Numbered from the stretch's first letter, positions 8,902-18,595 are shown. The stretch is 64,000 bases of DNA from Sporosarcina sp. FSL K6-1508 (GCF_038007465.1 NZ_JBBOXF010000001.1:434001-498000); one strand, 5' to 3'. Notes: generated by a model from the sequence alone, not told the origin. Translations and numbers: made by a program.

Positions 8902-9504
8902 ATGGATGGATTTCAACGACGGAGAGAACAAAAGAAAAATGCGATTCTAACAGCGGCATTGGCTTTATTTATGGAGTCCGGTGTGCAAAAAGTATCTATC
9001 ACTGAAATCGCAGAAAAAGCAAGTGTATCTCAAGTTACGATTTATAATTACTTTGAAAGTAAAGAAAACCTAAGCCAGCTTGTGCTTAAGTTCTATGTAG
9101 ACCAAGTATGGGATGAACAAAAAAAACTTTTAGATAGTCACCTTCCTTTTGAGGATAAAATAAAACAGGTTATTTTTAGTAAAAGCGAATATGCACTTGA
9201 AATTAATGAACACTTTTTCGAATACTTTATGAACGATTATTCAAACGGGAAAAGCTATGTTGAAGAAGTGTATACAAATGAAGCACTCCCACGCTTTATA
9301 CATTTGTTTAATGAAGGAAAAGAGCAAGGTTTTATTGATCCAACTATGTCCAATGAAGCAATGCTACTCTATTTGCAGATGTTTAAAGATTTCTTGCAGA
9401 AAAAAGACATTGCTCCAACGATACTGCCATTGACTGAAGATCTTACGAAGCTTTTCTTCTATGGTATCGTTGGAAAAGGAGAAGAGGACAAGAAATCTAC
9501 ATGA
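8902..9504 (+). CDS. TetR/AcrR-family regulator, divergent from ABC exporter
   Basis: 200 aa from the ATG at 8902. That start is preferred over the GTG at 8893 because GAGG (8890-8893) then lies 8 nt upstream. The N-terminal TetR helix-turn-helix shows VSITEIAEKASVSQVTIYNYFESKENL (in parts about residues 30-60), followed by a helical C-terminal domain. It is probably the repressor of the divergent exporter 6223-8738 through the palindrome at 8779-8808, and of its own gene. Confidence 0.85.
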   Translation: MDGFQRRREQKKNAILTAALALFMESGVQKVSITEIAEKASVSQVTIYNYFESKENLSQLVLKFYVDQVWDEQKKLLDSHLPFEDKIKQVIFSKSEYALEINEHFFEYFMNDYSNGKSYVEEVYTNEALPRFIHLFNEGKEQGFIDPTMSNEAMLLYLQMFKDFLQKKDIAPTILPLTEDLTKLFFYGIVGKGEEDKKST

Positions 9505-9631
9505 TATGTCACCACAATATAAACTAATACGAACGAAATTAAAGATATACTATGTAGGGGCTGTGCATGTCTTTTAATGATTTCTATATAGAACTAACAT
9601 TTTTTTGAGGGTTAATCAAACTGTCCTTTTT

Positions 9632-9690
9632 AAAAAGAGGCTACTCCAGTAAGTCAGTGAATAATTGACTTGATGGAATAGCCTCTTATT
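9632..9690. terminator. Intrinsic terminator downstream of bmrA-like gene
   Basis: AAGAGGCTACTCCA pairs with TGGAATAGCCTCTT (one mismatch), with an inner short stem. T-runs on both sides allow bidirectional use between the convergent TetR gene and the ABC transporter. The rest of 9505-9729 shows nothing else recognisable. Confidence 0.75.
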
Positions 9691-9729
9691 AAGGTTTATT
9701 ACTTTTTTAACGTACCGACCGATACTTCC

Positions 9730-11463
9730 CTACGTCAGTTGCTGTTCGGCAAATTCACGATACAACGCGTGTGATTGCGTCAATTCTTTATGAGTTCCAC
9801 TGCCAGTTACTTGCCCATTTTCAATGAAAATGATTTTATCCGCGTCGACAATAGTTGATAATCTGTGGGCGATGACAAATGTTGTGCGCCCTTCCATTAA
9901 TCGTGTAAGCGCATCTTGAACGACTCCTTCCGATTGACTGTCTAAGCTTGCTGTTGCTTCGTCCATCATCAATATTTTGGGATCCCGTAAAAAAGCACGT
10001 TCGATAGCAATACGCTGTCTTTGCCCTCCCGAAAGTTTCACACCGCGCTCGCCAACTTCGGTATCCAATCCTTTCGGAAAGTTTTTAATAAACTCATCGG
10101 CATACGCCATTTCAGTGACTTCCCAAAGTCGTTTATCCGGAATGCTTTCGCTATTCTCCAAGCCATAGCATAGGTTTTCACGAATCGTCCCAGCCATCAT
10201 CGCGCTCTCCTGTGATACATAACCAATTTGACTGCGCCACGACGCCATCGACAACTCTTTTATAGGCGTACCGCCAATTCGTATTTCCCCTGCCGTAGGT
10301 TCATAATAACGTTCAAGCAACCCGAACATCGTCGTTTTCCCTCCGCCGCTCGGTCCAGCAAAAGCAATCATTTCACCAGGCTGAGCTTCGAAGGATACAT
10401 TCCCAATCACAGGCTCACCTTCCTCATAAGCAAATGATACATCTACAACTCGGATCGGTTTGTTCGCAATATCTATCTCCAAACCGTCCTGCCCTTCTTC
10501 CAATGGCAATTCTAAAATGTCGATAATACGCTCTGTTGCACCTTTTGCTTTCTGTAATTGCGTGAAGAACATCGCAAATGACGTAATTGGAAAAATAATT
10601 TGAAACAAATACAGCAGGAATGCAACGAGTGCACCTGTCGACATTGTGCCATTCGCAACACGCATACCGCCATATCCGATAATCATAACGATGACGACCA
10701 TAACAACTAAATACATAAAAGGAGCAATCAATGCGGTAATACGGGCTTCTTTCAGTCCAAACCCTAGTAATTTTCCGATTCCAGCTTTCCCTTTTGCCTC
10801 TTCATTCATTTCGGCATTGGAAGCTTTCATCAAGCGGATTTCACCAAGCGTCTGCTGAATATGACCAGTAAACACAGCAGTTTCATCTTGTAAACCACGA
10901 GAAATTTTAGCCATTTTCGTGCCTAGTGGAATCATGATCCCCACGGTAATCGGAACTGAAATTAACATAATAAGCGTCATCTTCCAATCCATAATGAGTA
11001 GAATCGTCACTGCACCAATAATCGAAATGATGCCTGTTATGAATTGTGGGAAATGTTGCGTAATCAATTCTTTTACGATTCCCGTATCATTCACGACCCG
11101 GCTCACCGTTTCACCACTGGATTCTTTGTCAAAATGACTGACGGGCAAACGAATCAGCTTTGTCCACATTTGTTCCCGCAACCTGGCAACTACTTTTTGT
11201 CCAACATAACTTAGTAAATAAATGGATACCCCATCAATCACTGCTTGGACAATAAATGCTACTCCGATAGCGATCATTATCGGAACGCTTAACGAGGCAA
11301 CCGAAAAACCATCTACTAGATTTTTCGTAAGCAAAGGGACAACCAAACCAGCGAGCGTTGTAAGAACGCTTGCCGTTAAACCAAAAATCAGAGCGAGCTT
11401 CGGTATTTTGGTAGATAGTATAAGGGCTATAAACGGCTTTAAGCCGACTTTTTTCTTTTTCAT
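9730..11463 (-). CDS. bmrA: BmrA-type multidrug ABC half-transporter
   Basis: 577 aa from the ATG at 11463, preceded by GGAG at a fitting distance; an upstream in-frame start would add 17 unlikely residues. Six membrane helices (about 20-300) begin with KPFIALILSTKIPKLALIFG and carry the LPVSHFDKESSGETVSRVVNDT loop. The nucleotide-binding domain follows, with GPSGGGKTT, ERGVKLSGGQRQRIAIERAFLRDP, ILMMDEATASLD and AHRLSTI. The sequence is closely similar, from memory, to B. subtilis BmrA (YvcC), a homodimeric drug efflux pump. The gene appears monocistronic and has no adjacent regulator. Confidence 0.88.
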   Translation of the reverse strand: MKKKKVGLKPFIALILSTKIPKLALIFGLTASVLTTLAGLVVPLLTKNLVDGFSVASLSVPIMIAIGVAFIVQAVIDGVSIYLLSYVGQKVVARLREQMWTKLIRLPVSHFDKESSGETVSRVVNDTGIVKELITQHFPQFITGIISIIGAVTILLIMDWKMTLIMLISVPITVGIMIPLGTKMAKISRGLQDETAVFTGHIQQTLGEIRLMKASNAEMNEEAKGKAGIGKLLGFGLKEARITALIAPFMYLVVMVVIVMIIGYGGMRVANGTMSTGALVAFLLYLFQIIFPITSFAMFFTQLQKAKGATERIIDILELPLEEGQDGLEIDIANKPIRVVDVSFAYEEGEPVIGNVSFEAQPGEMIAFAGPSGGGKTTMFGLLERYYEPTAGEIRIGGTPIKELSMASWRSQIGYVSQESAMMAGTIRENLCYGLENSESIPDKRLWEVTEMAYADEFIKNFPKGLDTEVGERGVKLSGGQRQRIAIERAFLRDPKILMMDEATASLDSQSEGVVQDALTRLMEGRTTFVIAHRLSTIVDADKIIFIENGQVTGSGTHKELTQSHALYREFAEQQLT

Positions 11464-11761
11464 AATTTGTAACTCCAATCCATTGAATCTATTTTGCATC
11501 ATTGACGCAAACAATAAGTTTAGCTACTTCTCATCCGCTACTGCATGTTATTATTATAACCTTTCATGTACATTTAAACTTTTCCGGCTCCTTCATATCC
11601 GAAAAATCCTTTGAAATGAAACCAATCCTTCGCCATGTTTAAACTCCTTCTTTCCTTGCCTAACAACCTCTAACCTTGTTCACTAAATCCATTCTAGTAG
11701 ACATATGTAAACTCAATATCAACGAACTTCGTATTGTCACTCGAAGTATTTAAATCTAACG

Positions 11762-11926
11762 GCTTATATTGAATGCTTCCGGGTAAAGGAAATTGATGAA
11801 GCACTTTGGATTGTGAATGAGACCCATTCCTCCTTCTACCACGACAAAAAGACCTCTGAGAAGGCCTTTCAAGTTCTCAAAAAAAAAGAACTTCAGGCAT
11901 TGAACAGTGGTCACAAAGGTATATAG
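11762..11926 (+). pseudogene. Possible remnant of a coding region (no start codon)
   Basis: The frame is open upstream to 11711. From 11762 it translates to AYIECFRVKEIDEALWIVNE and on through HDKKTSEKAFQVLKKKELQA before TAG. The composition is protein-like, but there is no start, no ribosome site and no family I can name. It may be the tail of a degraded transposase or other gene. Confidence 0.25.
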
Positions 11927-12232
11927 ATTCCTTGATTAATTTGTGCTCATAAAGCAACTTATAACTTGATAATTACTTCCGAACCATCTTTTACTTAACA
12001 TTAACTAAGCTAAGCCCTTTATTTTTCTCATTTCACTCACAATCTTTTTGAGTTCTTATTTTTTTAATGGCGGCATCGTAAATGACTGTTCTTTTCCTTC
12101 ATGGATACCTTTGCCAATTTGTTTATAAGTCGATTGACAAGCGCTGAAGAAATTATAGCAATACCTATGTGGAGTATTTCATAAATAATGCTTCATATTC
12201 TTTCCGAATTAAATGTACCTATATATTTTGCA

Positions 12233-12630
12233 CAAATGACTACGGGATATGCGCTTTAAAAGGGCTTTTGGGAGGTCGCTGAAAAAGCACTAATACCTGG
12301 AGTTAATTTTAATTCCCGCTAATACCACTTCGATGATAGATGGCTTCTATGTGAGAAAGCGCATTTCGTTACCGGGGATGAGACCTACAACTTGGAGTGC
12401 CATAAATCGAGCGAACTTGATCAACGAATGTTCCAAGACATGAGGAATGAATCAGAATTTCTACTAATTACGCTTCGACGCTTTGTGGATACCTCCCGCG
12501 ATAAGCCCGAAAGGAGAACACTTTCAGTCTTATCGCTCCGGCTACCACGAAGTCGCGTCTGCGCTGGATGGTCTATTTGAGAAAGAGTATTTCATTATCT
12601 GTGATAAGATCTGCAACCTGGCGTGCGTCT
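12233..12630 (-). repeat. Inverted, diverged copy of the 62.4-63.1 kb repeat family
   Basis: The reverse complement follows the 226-bp units at 62427-63110 closely, including GTGGTAGCCGGAGCGATAAG, CATCCACAAAGCGTCGAAGC-like DNA and the terminal TTTTTCAGCGACCTCCCAAA. Inside it, GTGG-GCGATAAG (about 12488-12510) pairs with CTTATCGC-CCAC (about 12531-12551), giving a large hairpin. No protein-coding sense is evident. Confidence 0.75.
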
Positions 12631-13057
12631 TTCACGATTATAATTATATATGTTGAATTATTGAATCCGGTGTATAAAATGAGCGAAGGCGTCTTAACAG
12701 GGGTAGCCGTAGCGTTTCAATGGATTTTTTTATTTCAATATATAGTATCGAATAGTAATCACATTATAATCTCGCCATATACATCTCAAAATAACATTTC
12801 TCTCGATAATGAACACCCCTAGCGCAGGTGCGGCAAAGGCATCCCAAAATCACCAAGCGTTCTATAATCCACACCCCGAATTAAAACTCTCATTATTAAG
12901 CGCCACAGCAGATTCAATAGGATTCTTAAATTCAACATATATACTAAAAAACACTTCTGTTAAGAAGAGCTCCCTTGACGAACGGTATGCTAGATGGAAA
13001 AGCATTGGAGTCTAGAAACTGCTGCTAGTTGAAAAACTTATACTTTCTTAGCATTTG

Positions 13058-13094
13058 AAAAAAGTTCCCTAGCATTTTACGCCGCTCGGGAACC
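13058..13094 (-). terminator. Intrinsic terminator of AIM24-family gene 13150-13848
   Basis: On the minus strand GTTCCC and GGGAAC pair around an 18-nt interior and are followed by TTTTTTC. Confidence 0.6.
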
Positions 13095-13149
13095 CTTGCT
13101 TCATTAGACATACACCTTTTTAAAAGTTCAACATTCTAAAAATCGTCAT

Positions 13150-13848
13150 TTATGAAGAACCATTCCCGGTCATATAAACCTCTTCAAACGGTTGTATGAT
13201 TACAAAACCTTTACCGGTGAATTCCATTTGAATAGACTCTCCACTCCCGCGACCAAAAAAAGTTCTAATGCTAATGTCTGTTCGGAACTCTGGAGTTAAA
13301 TGACCCGACCAAGCGACTGTTGCATTTGGATCTGTAATGACGGATTCTCCAGGACGGACGAGTAACGTTAGCGGCTCAAAATGGGTAGTAATTGCAACCT
13401 TTCCTTTACCCTTTAACGTGACGTTGAACAATCCACCGGACATCATGCCAGCCACTTTTTTCATGAGCTTAATATCCCATTCAATACTTGGTTCAAATGC
13501 AAGAAGGTCATTGCCATTCACCGTAATCGTTTCATCATTCAAGTCGAAAATAGTGATCTTTTTCCCTTGATCGGCTAAGTAAAGCCGCCCATTTCCTGTT
13601 GCTTTCATTAATGAAGTGCCTTCACCCGTGAGTGCTTTTTTAAACATCATGCCCATGCCATGCTCAAGTATTTTTTCTCGCTCGAATTTAATCTGACCCG
13701 TATACGAAATCATTGAGCCCATTTTCGCCCAAACAAGATCTGTTAAATTCACTTCCAGAATCCGAGGCGTTTCTAATTCAAAGTATTCGCTTTCCTGCTC
13801 AGCTTGCTTTGTCTGATTTACGAATTCGCTAATCGTATATTTGACCAT
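13150..13848 (-). CDS. AIM24 family protein
   Basis: 232 aa, soluble, beta-rich, with no signal peptide or membrane segment. Repeated glycine/hydrophobic strands (GEGTSLMKATGNGRLYLAD, FNVTLKGKGKVAI, FTGKGFVIIQPF) are characteristic of the AIM24/TIGR00266 (DUF124) fold, a trimeric beta barrel-like scaffold related to tryptophan-RNA-binding protein. The biochemical role in bacteria is unknown. A second family member lies at 22762-23559. It stands alone on the minus strand with its own terminator. Confidence 0.8.
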   Translation of the reverse strand: MVKYTISEFVNQTKQAEQESEYFELETPRILEVNLTDLVWAKMGSMISYTGQIKFEREKILEHGMGMMFKKALTGEGTSLMKATGNGRLYLADQGKKITIFDLNDETITVNGNDLLAFEPSIEWDIKLMKKVAGMMSGGLFNVTLKGKGKVAITTHFEPLTLLVRPGESVITDPNATVAWSGHLTPEFRTDISIRTFFGRGSGESIQMEFTGKGFVIIQPFEEVYMTGNGSS

Positions 13849-14111
13849 TCATATCTCCTCCTTCAGGAATCTGCCCTCCTATATATACGTTCAACTATAT
13901 AAACAGATTCAATTAAAAGTTATTTTTCTTATTTCGGATCGGAGACAATGCTCATGATGGTAGGGGTATCACTTGACGCCGAAGTTTCAACTAATCCAAC
14001 AGACACGACCGAGCAAACTCAGTCCATTTTTTATTCATAAGCTGTCTTCTGAAGTCCCCTTAACTGAAATTCCCTTTTGGGCTAGAACACTTTCATACTC
14101 ATTTCACCAAG

Positions 14112-14148
14112 AAAAAATCCTGATGGAATGATTTCATCAGGATTTTTA
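14112..14148 (-). terminator. Intrinsic terminator of acyl-CoA dehydrogenase gene
   Basis: AATCCTGATG pairs with CATCAGGATT around a short loop, flanked by T-runs on both strands. The 263 bases between the AIM24 gene and this hairpin show nothing else. Confidence 0.8.
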
Positions 14149-14151
14149 TAT

Positions 14152-15342
14152 TCATTCAAACGGCCATTCCGGCAGCGTATTACTCAACTTCTTATCTTCC
14201 CGATATCCAAGCACATATTCTGCCTGCATAATCGTATGGATCTCGCGTGTGCCCTCGTAGATGACGGGCGCTTTGGAATTTCGCAGGAATCTGGCGACGG
14301 GGTATTCATCCGAATAACCGTAGGCACCGTGAATCTGGAATGCGTCATCCGCTGCTTTATTGGCAAAATCACACGCCTGCCATTTCGCTAGCGACGTCTC
14401 ACGCGTATTGCGCCAGCCTTTATTTTTCATTTCACCGGCACGGTAGACAAGTAGACGGCTCATCTGATAGCCCGCTTCCATATTAGCTATCATCTGCTGA
14501 ACGAGTTGGTGTCTGCCAATTTCCTTGCCGAATGTTTCCCGTTCATGGCAATACTTCACACTTTCTTCGAGACAGCCCATAATTAAACCAACCGCTCCCG
14601 CAGCTACAGTGAATCGGCCATTATCAAGCGATGCCATGGCAATTTTGAATCCATCGCCTTCTTCCCCCAATAAGTTCGCAGCAGGGATGCGCATATCTTC
14701 GAAAAACAGTTCGCCTGTATTACCTGCCCGAATTCCGTATTTCCCTTTGATTGCTTTCGATGAAAACCCCGGTGTCGCCCGTTCAACGATGAATGCACTA
14801 ATGCCGTGATGCTTCTTCGTTTTATCCGTATAAGCGAATACTAGGAAATTGTCGGCGGTATCACAAAGGGATATCCATGTTTTTTGACCGTTCAATATAT
14901 AGTCATCCCCGTCGCGTACAGCAGTCGTCGCCATTGCTGCAACGTCAGATCCTGCACCCGGCTCTGTCAACCCGAATGCACCAATTTTCTGACCTAGCGC
15001 TTGGGGAACAAGGTATTTCTTTTTCTGTTCTTCATTGCCCCACTGCAGAAGACTCATTGAATTCAGACCAATGTGAACCGATACTGCCGTCCGAAACGCC
15101 GTATCTCCGCGCTCCAATTCTTCGCACAATATCGCAAGCGAATTGTAATCCATTCCGCTGCCGCCATATTGTTCCGGTATGCAAACGCCCATGAAGCCCA
15201 TATCCGCAAGCTTCTTCCAAATTGATTGATCAAATCCGCCTTGTGTATCCCATTTCTGAATATGTGGCATGATCTCTGCATCGACGAATTGCCGAGCAGT
15301 TTTTCGCAACATTTTCTGTTCTTCCGTAAACCCGAAATCCAC
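14152..15342 (-). CDS. Acyl-CoA dehydrogenase (possibly glutaryl-CoA dehydrogenase-like)
   Basis: 396 aa with a GTG start preceded by a GGGG-rich ribosome site. It has the standard FAD-dependent acyl-CoA dehydrogenase layout: an N-terminal helical domain, the GAFGLTEPGAGSD flavin/substrate motif (about 124-136), a middle beta domain, and the C-terminal YEGTREIHTIM motif whose Glu is the usual catalytic base. It oxidises an acyl-CoA thioester at the alpha-beta position and passes electrons to ETF. Its neighbours are lysine 6-dehydrogenase and a semialdehyde dehydrogenase, so a role in late lysine catabolism, for instance on glutaryl-CoA, is plausible but only inferred. The repeat array 15412-15891 separates it from them. 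Confidence 0.85.
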   Translation of the reverse strand: MDFGFTEEQKMLRKTARQFVDAEIMPHIQKWDTQGGFDQSIWKKLADMGFMGVCIPEQYGGSGMDYNSLAILCEELERGDTAFRTAVSVHIGLNSMSLLQWGNEEQKKKYLVPQALGQKIGAFGLTEPGAGSDVAAMATTAVRDGDDYILNGQKTWISLCDTADNFLVFAYTDKTKKHHGISAFIVERATPGFSSKAIKGKYGIRAGNTGELFFEDMRIPAANLLGEEGDGFKIAMASLDNGRFTVAAGAVGLIMGCLEESVKYCHERETFGKEIGRHQLVQQMIANMEAGYQMSRLLVYRAGEMKNKGWRNTRETSLAKWQACDFANKAADDAFQIHGAYGYSDEYPVARFLRNSKAPVIYEGTREIHTIMQAEYVLGYREDKKLSNTLPEWPFE

Positions 15343-15411
15343 TTCCCCATCCCCTTCTACGACTATTCTTTCGTTATTCAGATTTGAAACTATACGTTTT
15401 CAACACGGAAC

Positions 15412-15891
15412 AGTGTCTAGCTCCAGGCGCCAGCCGCTCGGGTCATAAGTCAGCCCAACTATGCGGAAGTTCTCCGCGCCGTTGGTCCGTCTTATGCCTG
15501 TCGCGTCTTAACGGCGCCTTCCGCTTTTCTTAGTGTCTAGCTCTAGGCGCCAGTCGCTCGGGTCATAAGTCAGCCCAACTATGCGGAAGTTCTCCGCGCC
15601 GTTGGTCCGTCTTATGCCTGTCACGTCTAAGCGGCGCCTTCCGCTTTTCTTAGTGTCTAGCTCCAAGCGCCAGCCGCTCGGGTCATAAGTCAGCCCAACT
15701 ATACGGAAGTTCTCCGCGCCGTTGGTCCGTCTTATGCCTATCGCGTCTAAGCGGCGCCAGCCGCTTTTCTTAGTGTCTAGCTCTAGGCACCAGTCGCTCG
15801 GGTCATAAGTCAGCCCAACTATGCGGAAGTTCTCCGCGCCGTTGGTCCGTCTTATGCCTATCGCGTCTAAGCGGCGCCTTCCGCTTTTCTA
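15412..15891. repeat. Four tandem copies of a 120-bp hairpin repeat
   Basis: Units start at 15412, 15532, 15652 and 15772 with an exact 120-bp period and only a few substitutions between copies. Each begins AGTGTCTAGCTC, carries GGCGCC near both ends, and has an inner dyad (CATAAG..CTTATG, CCAAC..GTTGG, GCGGA..TCCGC). A single related copy lies in the opposite orientation at 3683-3806, and a fragment (GCGCAGGGCGCCTGG) at 5816-5830. It resembles the intergenic palindromic elements of Bacillaceae. The array sits between lysine 6-dehydrogenase and acyl-CoA dehydrogenase genes. Confidence 0.92.
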
Positions 15892-15892
15892 G

Positions 15893-17059
15893 TTAGACAT
15901 GTGCTTCGTTTGACTCGATACTTTCTTCGATAATGACACCGCGTTTTTTCATTTCTTCTATATATAACTCACCGGGCACTATATTTTCTGGCGGATGAAC
16001 ACCGCGCTTTGTTATGGTACCGTTGCCGATCATTTGTGCAACGATGGAAATCGTATTCGCTGTCGCTCGTGCCATTGCCGTCTCGTTCACTGCCGTATCT
16101 TTTTCCGTAATCAGATCGTATTCGTATGTTAACGGCATGCCACTTTTTACACCACTTACGATAACGCGGAGTAATACCGCATCCGATTTTTTATCAAGTC
16201 GAAGTTGCGGCGATAAGTGTTCTCTCATAACATCGCGGACTTTCACTTTATGCCCCTCGACAGTCACTTCATTGTCTCGCGACAGCAATCCCAGATCTAC
16301 AAGCAGCTGGAACTTCTCCGCATGCCCTTTGTAACGAATTGTCTTGTATTCAAGTGTTTCCACGTTCGGGAATGATTTCGTCAATGTCGACGTACCGCCT
16401 GATGTATGGAAGGCTTCAAGCTCACCGTAGTTGTCAAAATGGATGGTTTCGATTTCAGACAATGAAGGGATTTCCAACAATTCTCCATTCCGAATGACAT
16501 GGGAAGGATCTGTGTAATGATCAAATACACCTTCCAAAGAGAAAACGACATTATAATTAAGCGGTGGCTCCGGCTTAATCGGGATTCCTCCAACAAATAA
16601 CTTGATTGATGCTACTTTGTCGAGTTTGCCCGCCCCGTAACCCGTAAGGATATTAATCATTCCAGGTGCTACCCCTAGATCTGGAATAATTGTCACCCCT
16701 TTTGCCATCGCTTTGTCTGCGAGACCGAGCACTGCATCCGTTGCCCCGCCAATATGCCCTCCAAGATCGATGGAATGAACACCAATATCTACTGCAATCC
16801 GTGCTACTTTTTCATTGAACGTGTAGAACAATGCATTGATAACAACATCCCCAAGTGCCATCACATCGCTTAATTGTTCCTCATTTTTTGCATCCAGCAA
16901 CAGGATATCTAGTTTGTCAGACATCAGTTCTTCTGCAAAGTCTTCAGCCTGTCTGACATTCAAGTCTGCCAAATATACTTTTTCCACGTCATCGCATTTC
17001 ACAAGATCACGTGCCGCCTCTTTCCCCATTAAACCTGCCCCAAGTATGACAACCTTCAT
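15893..17059 (-). CDS. lysDH: Lysine 6-dehydrogenase (saccharopine dehydrogenase superfamily)
   Basis: 388 aa from the ATG at 17059; the in-frame ATG at 17068 touches its would-be ribosome site. It has an N-terminal Rossmann motif VVILGAGLMGKEAARDLV and conserved blocks ALFYTFNEKVA, HSIDLGGHIGG, IIPDLGVAPGMIN and EAFHTSGGTSTL. These match, from memory, the lysine 6-dehydrogenase of Geobacillus stearothermophilus over the full length. The enzyme oxidatively deaminates the epsilon amino group of L-lysine with NAD to 2-aminoadipate 6-semialdehyde (cyclising to piperideine-6-carboxylate). It follows the aldehyde dehydrogenase gene by about 25 bp, so the next step is probably encoded in the same operon. 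Confidence 0.88.
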   Translation of the reverse strand: MKVVILGAGLMGKEAARDLVKCDDVEKVYLADLNVRQAEDFAEELMSDKLDILLLDAKNEEQLSDVMALGDVVINALFYTFNEKVARIAVDIGVHSIDLGGHIGGATDAVLGLADKAMAKGVTIIPDLGVAPGMINILTGYGAGKLDKVASIKLFVGGIPIKPEPPLNYNVVFSLEGVFDHYTDPSHVIRNGELLEIPSLSEIETIHFDNYGELEAFHTSGGTSTLTKSFPNVETLEYKTIRYKGHAEKFQLLVDLGLLSRDNEVTVEGHKVKVRDVMREHLSPQLRLDKKSDAVLLRVIVSGVKSGMPLTYEYDLITEKDTAVNETAMARATANTISIVAQMIGNGTITKRGVHPPENIVPGELYIEEMKKRGVIIEESIESNEAHV

Positions 17060-17084
17060 GTTCCCCATCCCCTAACGTGTAGTA

Positions 17085-18563
17085 TTATTCCGTGTCTATC
17101 TGCGCCCGTTGTAATTTTCCGCTGAAGTCCACATAAATACTTTTCCATTCGGTGAAAACGTCTAGTGCCGCAACGCCAGAATCACGATGGCCGTTGCCCG
17201 TCCCTTTTGTTCCGCCGAACGGCAGATGGATTTCCGCCCCAGTTGTCCCTGCATTAACATAGACGATACCTGTATCAAGATCACGTTGTGCACGGAACAC
17301 TTTATTGACATCGCGTGAGAAGATTGAGCTTGATAGCCCGAATTCCACACTGTTATTTACCTCAATGGCTTCATCTAGACTCGATACTTCAATGAGCGAA
17401 ACGACAGGACCGAAAATTTCTTCTTGCGCAAGTCGACTGTCCCATTTCACATCCGTGAATAAGGTCGGTTCGTAATAATGGCCATCTGCAAGTTTTCCGT
17501 CTAACAATACATTTCCGCCCGTAAGGAGTTTCGCCCCTTCATCCTTGCCGATTCCGACATAACTATGAATTTTATCAAGTGCTTTTTTATTGATGACCGG
17601 TCCGACTTTCACTGATTCATCCAGTCCATCACCAATCGTTAACACTTTCATGGCCTCTACGAGTTTTTGCTCAAGTTCTTCTTTTACATCTGTATGCACA
17701 ATGACGCGACTGCATGCCGTACACCGCTGGCCTGCTGTCCCGAAAGCACTCCAAAGAATCCCTTCCACTGCCAGTTCGATATCCGCATCATCCATAACGA
17801 TGACCGCATTTTTCCCGCCCATTTCAAGCGATACTTTCTTCAAATGACGTCCGCCCGTCTCCGCCACGTGACGACCTGTTTCCGTCGACCCCGTGAATGA
17901 AATGACACGGACATCCGGATGTTCAATCATTGCTGTCCCGACTTCTGATCCGGTCCCGAAAACGATATTTGCGACGCCGGCAGGAAGGCCTGCCTCTTCA
18001 AATATTTGCCCCATTTCATACGCCATCATAGGTGTTTCCGTCGCCGGTTTCCAAATGAATGTATTGCCTGCGACGATGGCAGGAAACGATTTCCATGTTG
18101 CAATCGCCACCGGGAAATTCCAAGGTGTGATAAGTCCGACAACACCAATGGGTGCACGGACACTCATTGCAAACTTGTCTTGAAGCTCTGAAGGCACCGT
18201 TTCCCCAACCATACGACGTCCCTCTCCAGCCATGTAGAACGCCATATCAATTCCTTCTTGCACTTCACCGCGTGCCTCTTCGATTACCTTACCCATTTCC
18301 TTCGTTAACACTTGTGACAGATGCTCTTTCTTTTCTTTCATGAGCCGTCCGATTTCATATAAATAGTCTGCACGTTTCGGTGCGGGGACGAGTGCCCATT
18401 CTTTCTGAGCCCCTTTCGCCGACTTCACTGCAAGACCCACATCTTCCTTGGTCGATAATCTTACTTGCGCCAGCTCCGTGCCATTTGCCGGATTCAAGAC
18501 TGCTGTGTAATCTGCCCCTCCAGCTTCCTGCCACGAACCTCCAATATAATTGTTCAGTTGCAT
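17085..18563 (-). CDS. Aldehyde dehydrogenase, probable aminoadipate-semialdehyde dehydrogenase
   Basis: 492 aa. ALDH-superfamily motifs are PWNFPVAIATWKS (about 145), FTGSTETGRHVAE, catalytic Glu in SLEMGGKN (about 255), and catalytic Cys in FGTAGQRCTACSR (about 288). The enzyme oxidises an aldehyde to an acid with NAD(P). The downstream gene encodes lysine 6-dehydrogenase, whose product is a semialdehyde, so conversion of aminoadipate semialdehyde to 2-aminoadipate is the likely role (inferred from context). A perfect CcpA cre lies 33-46 bp upstream of the start, so the operon should be repressed on good carbon sources. Confidence 0.85.
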   Translation of the reverse strand: MQLNNYIGGSWQEAGGADYTAVLNPANGTELAQVRLSTKEDVGLAVKSAKGAQKEWALVPAPKRADYLYEIGRLMKEKKEHLSQVLTKEMGKVIEEARGEVQEGIDMAFYMAGEGRRMVGETVPSELQDKFAMSVRAPIGVVGLITPWNFPVAIATWKSFPAIVAGNTFIWKPATETPMMAYEMGQIFEEAGLPAGVANIVFGTGSEVGTAMIEHPDVRVISFTGSTETGRHVAETGGRHLKKVSLEMGGKNAVIVMDDADIELAVEGILWSAFGTAGQRCTACSRVIVHTDVKEELEQKLVEAMKVLTIGDGLDESVKVGPVINKKALDKIHSYVGIGKDEGAKLLTGGNVLLDGKLADGHYYEPTLFTDVKWDSRLAQEEIFGPVVSLIEVSSLDEAIEVNNSVEFGLSSSIFSRDVNKVFRAQRDLDTGIVYVNAGTTGAEIHLPFGGTKGTGNGHRDSGVAALDVFTEWKSIYVDFSGKLQRAQIDTE

Positions 18564-18595
18564 TACAACATTCCCCTTTCCCAGCTAACCTATTT

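Larger units (their letters stand above)
11464..13149. other. 1.7 kb stretch without an intact gene; decayed sequence and repeat copy
   Basis: No ORF with a convincing start, ribosome site and domain was found. The stretch holds a short open frame without a start (11762-11926), an inverted diverged copy of the 62.4-63.1 kb repeat (12233-12630), and at 13018-13050 a segment resembling 3800-3830 (GTTGAAAAACTTATACTT). It looks like a graveyard of degraded insertions. Confidence 0.6.

Noticed and set aside
12392..12580. 62-codon open frame on the plus strand
   Set aside because: It lies wholly in the diverged inverted repeat copy 12233-12630, has no ribosome site and no recognisable protein character.
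15412..15891. CRISPR array
   Set aside because: The repeats are 120 bp, contiguous with no unique spacers, and internally palindromic; no cas genes are nearby.
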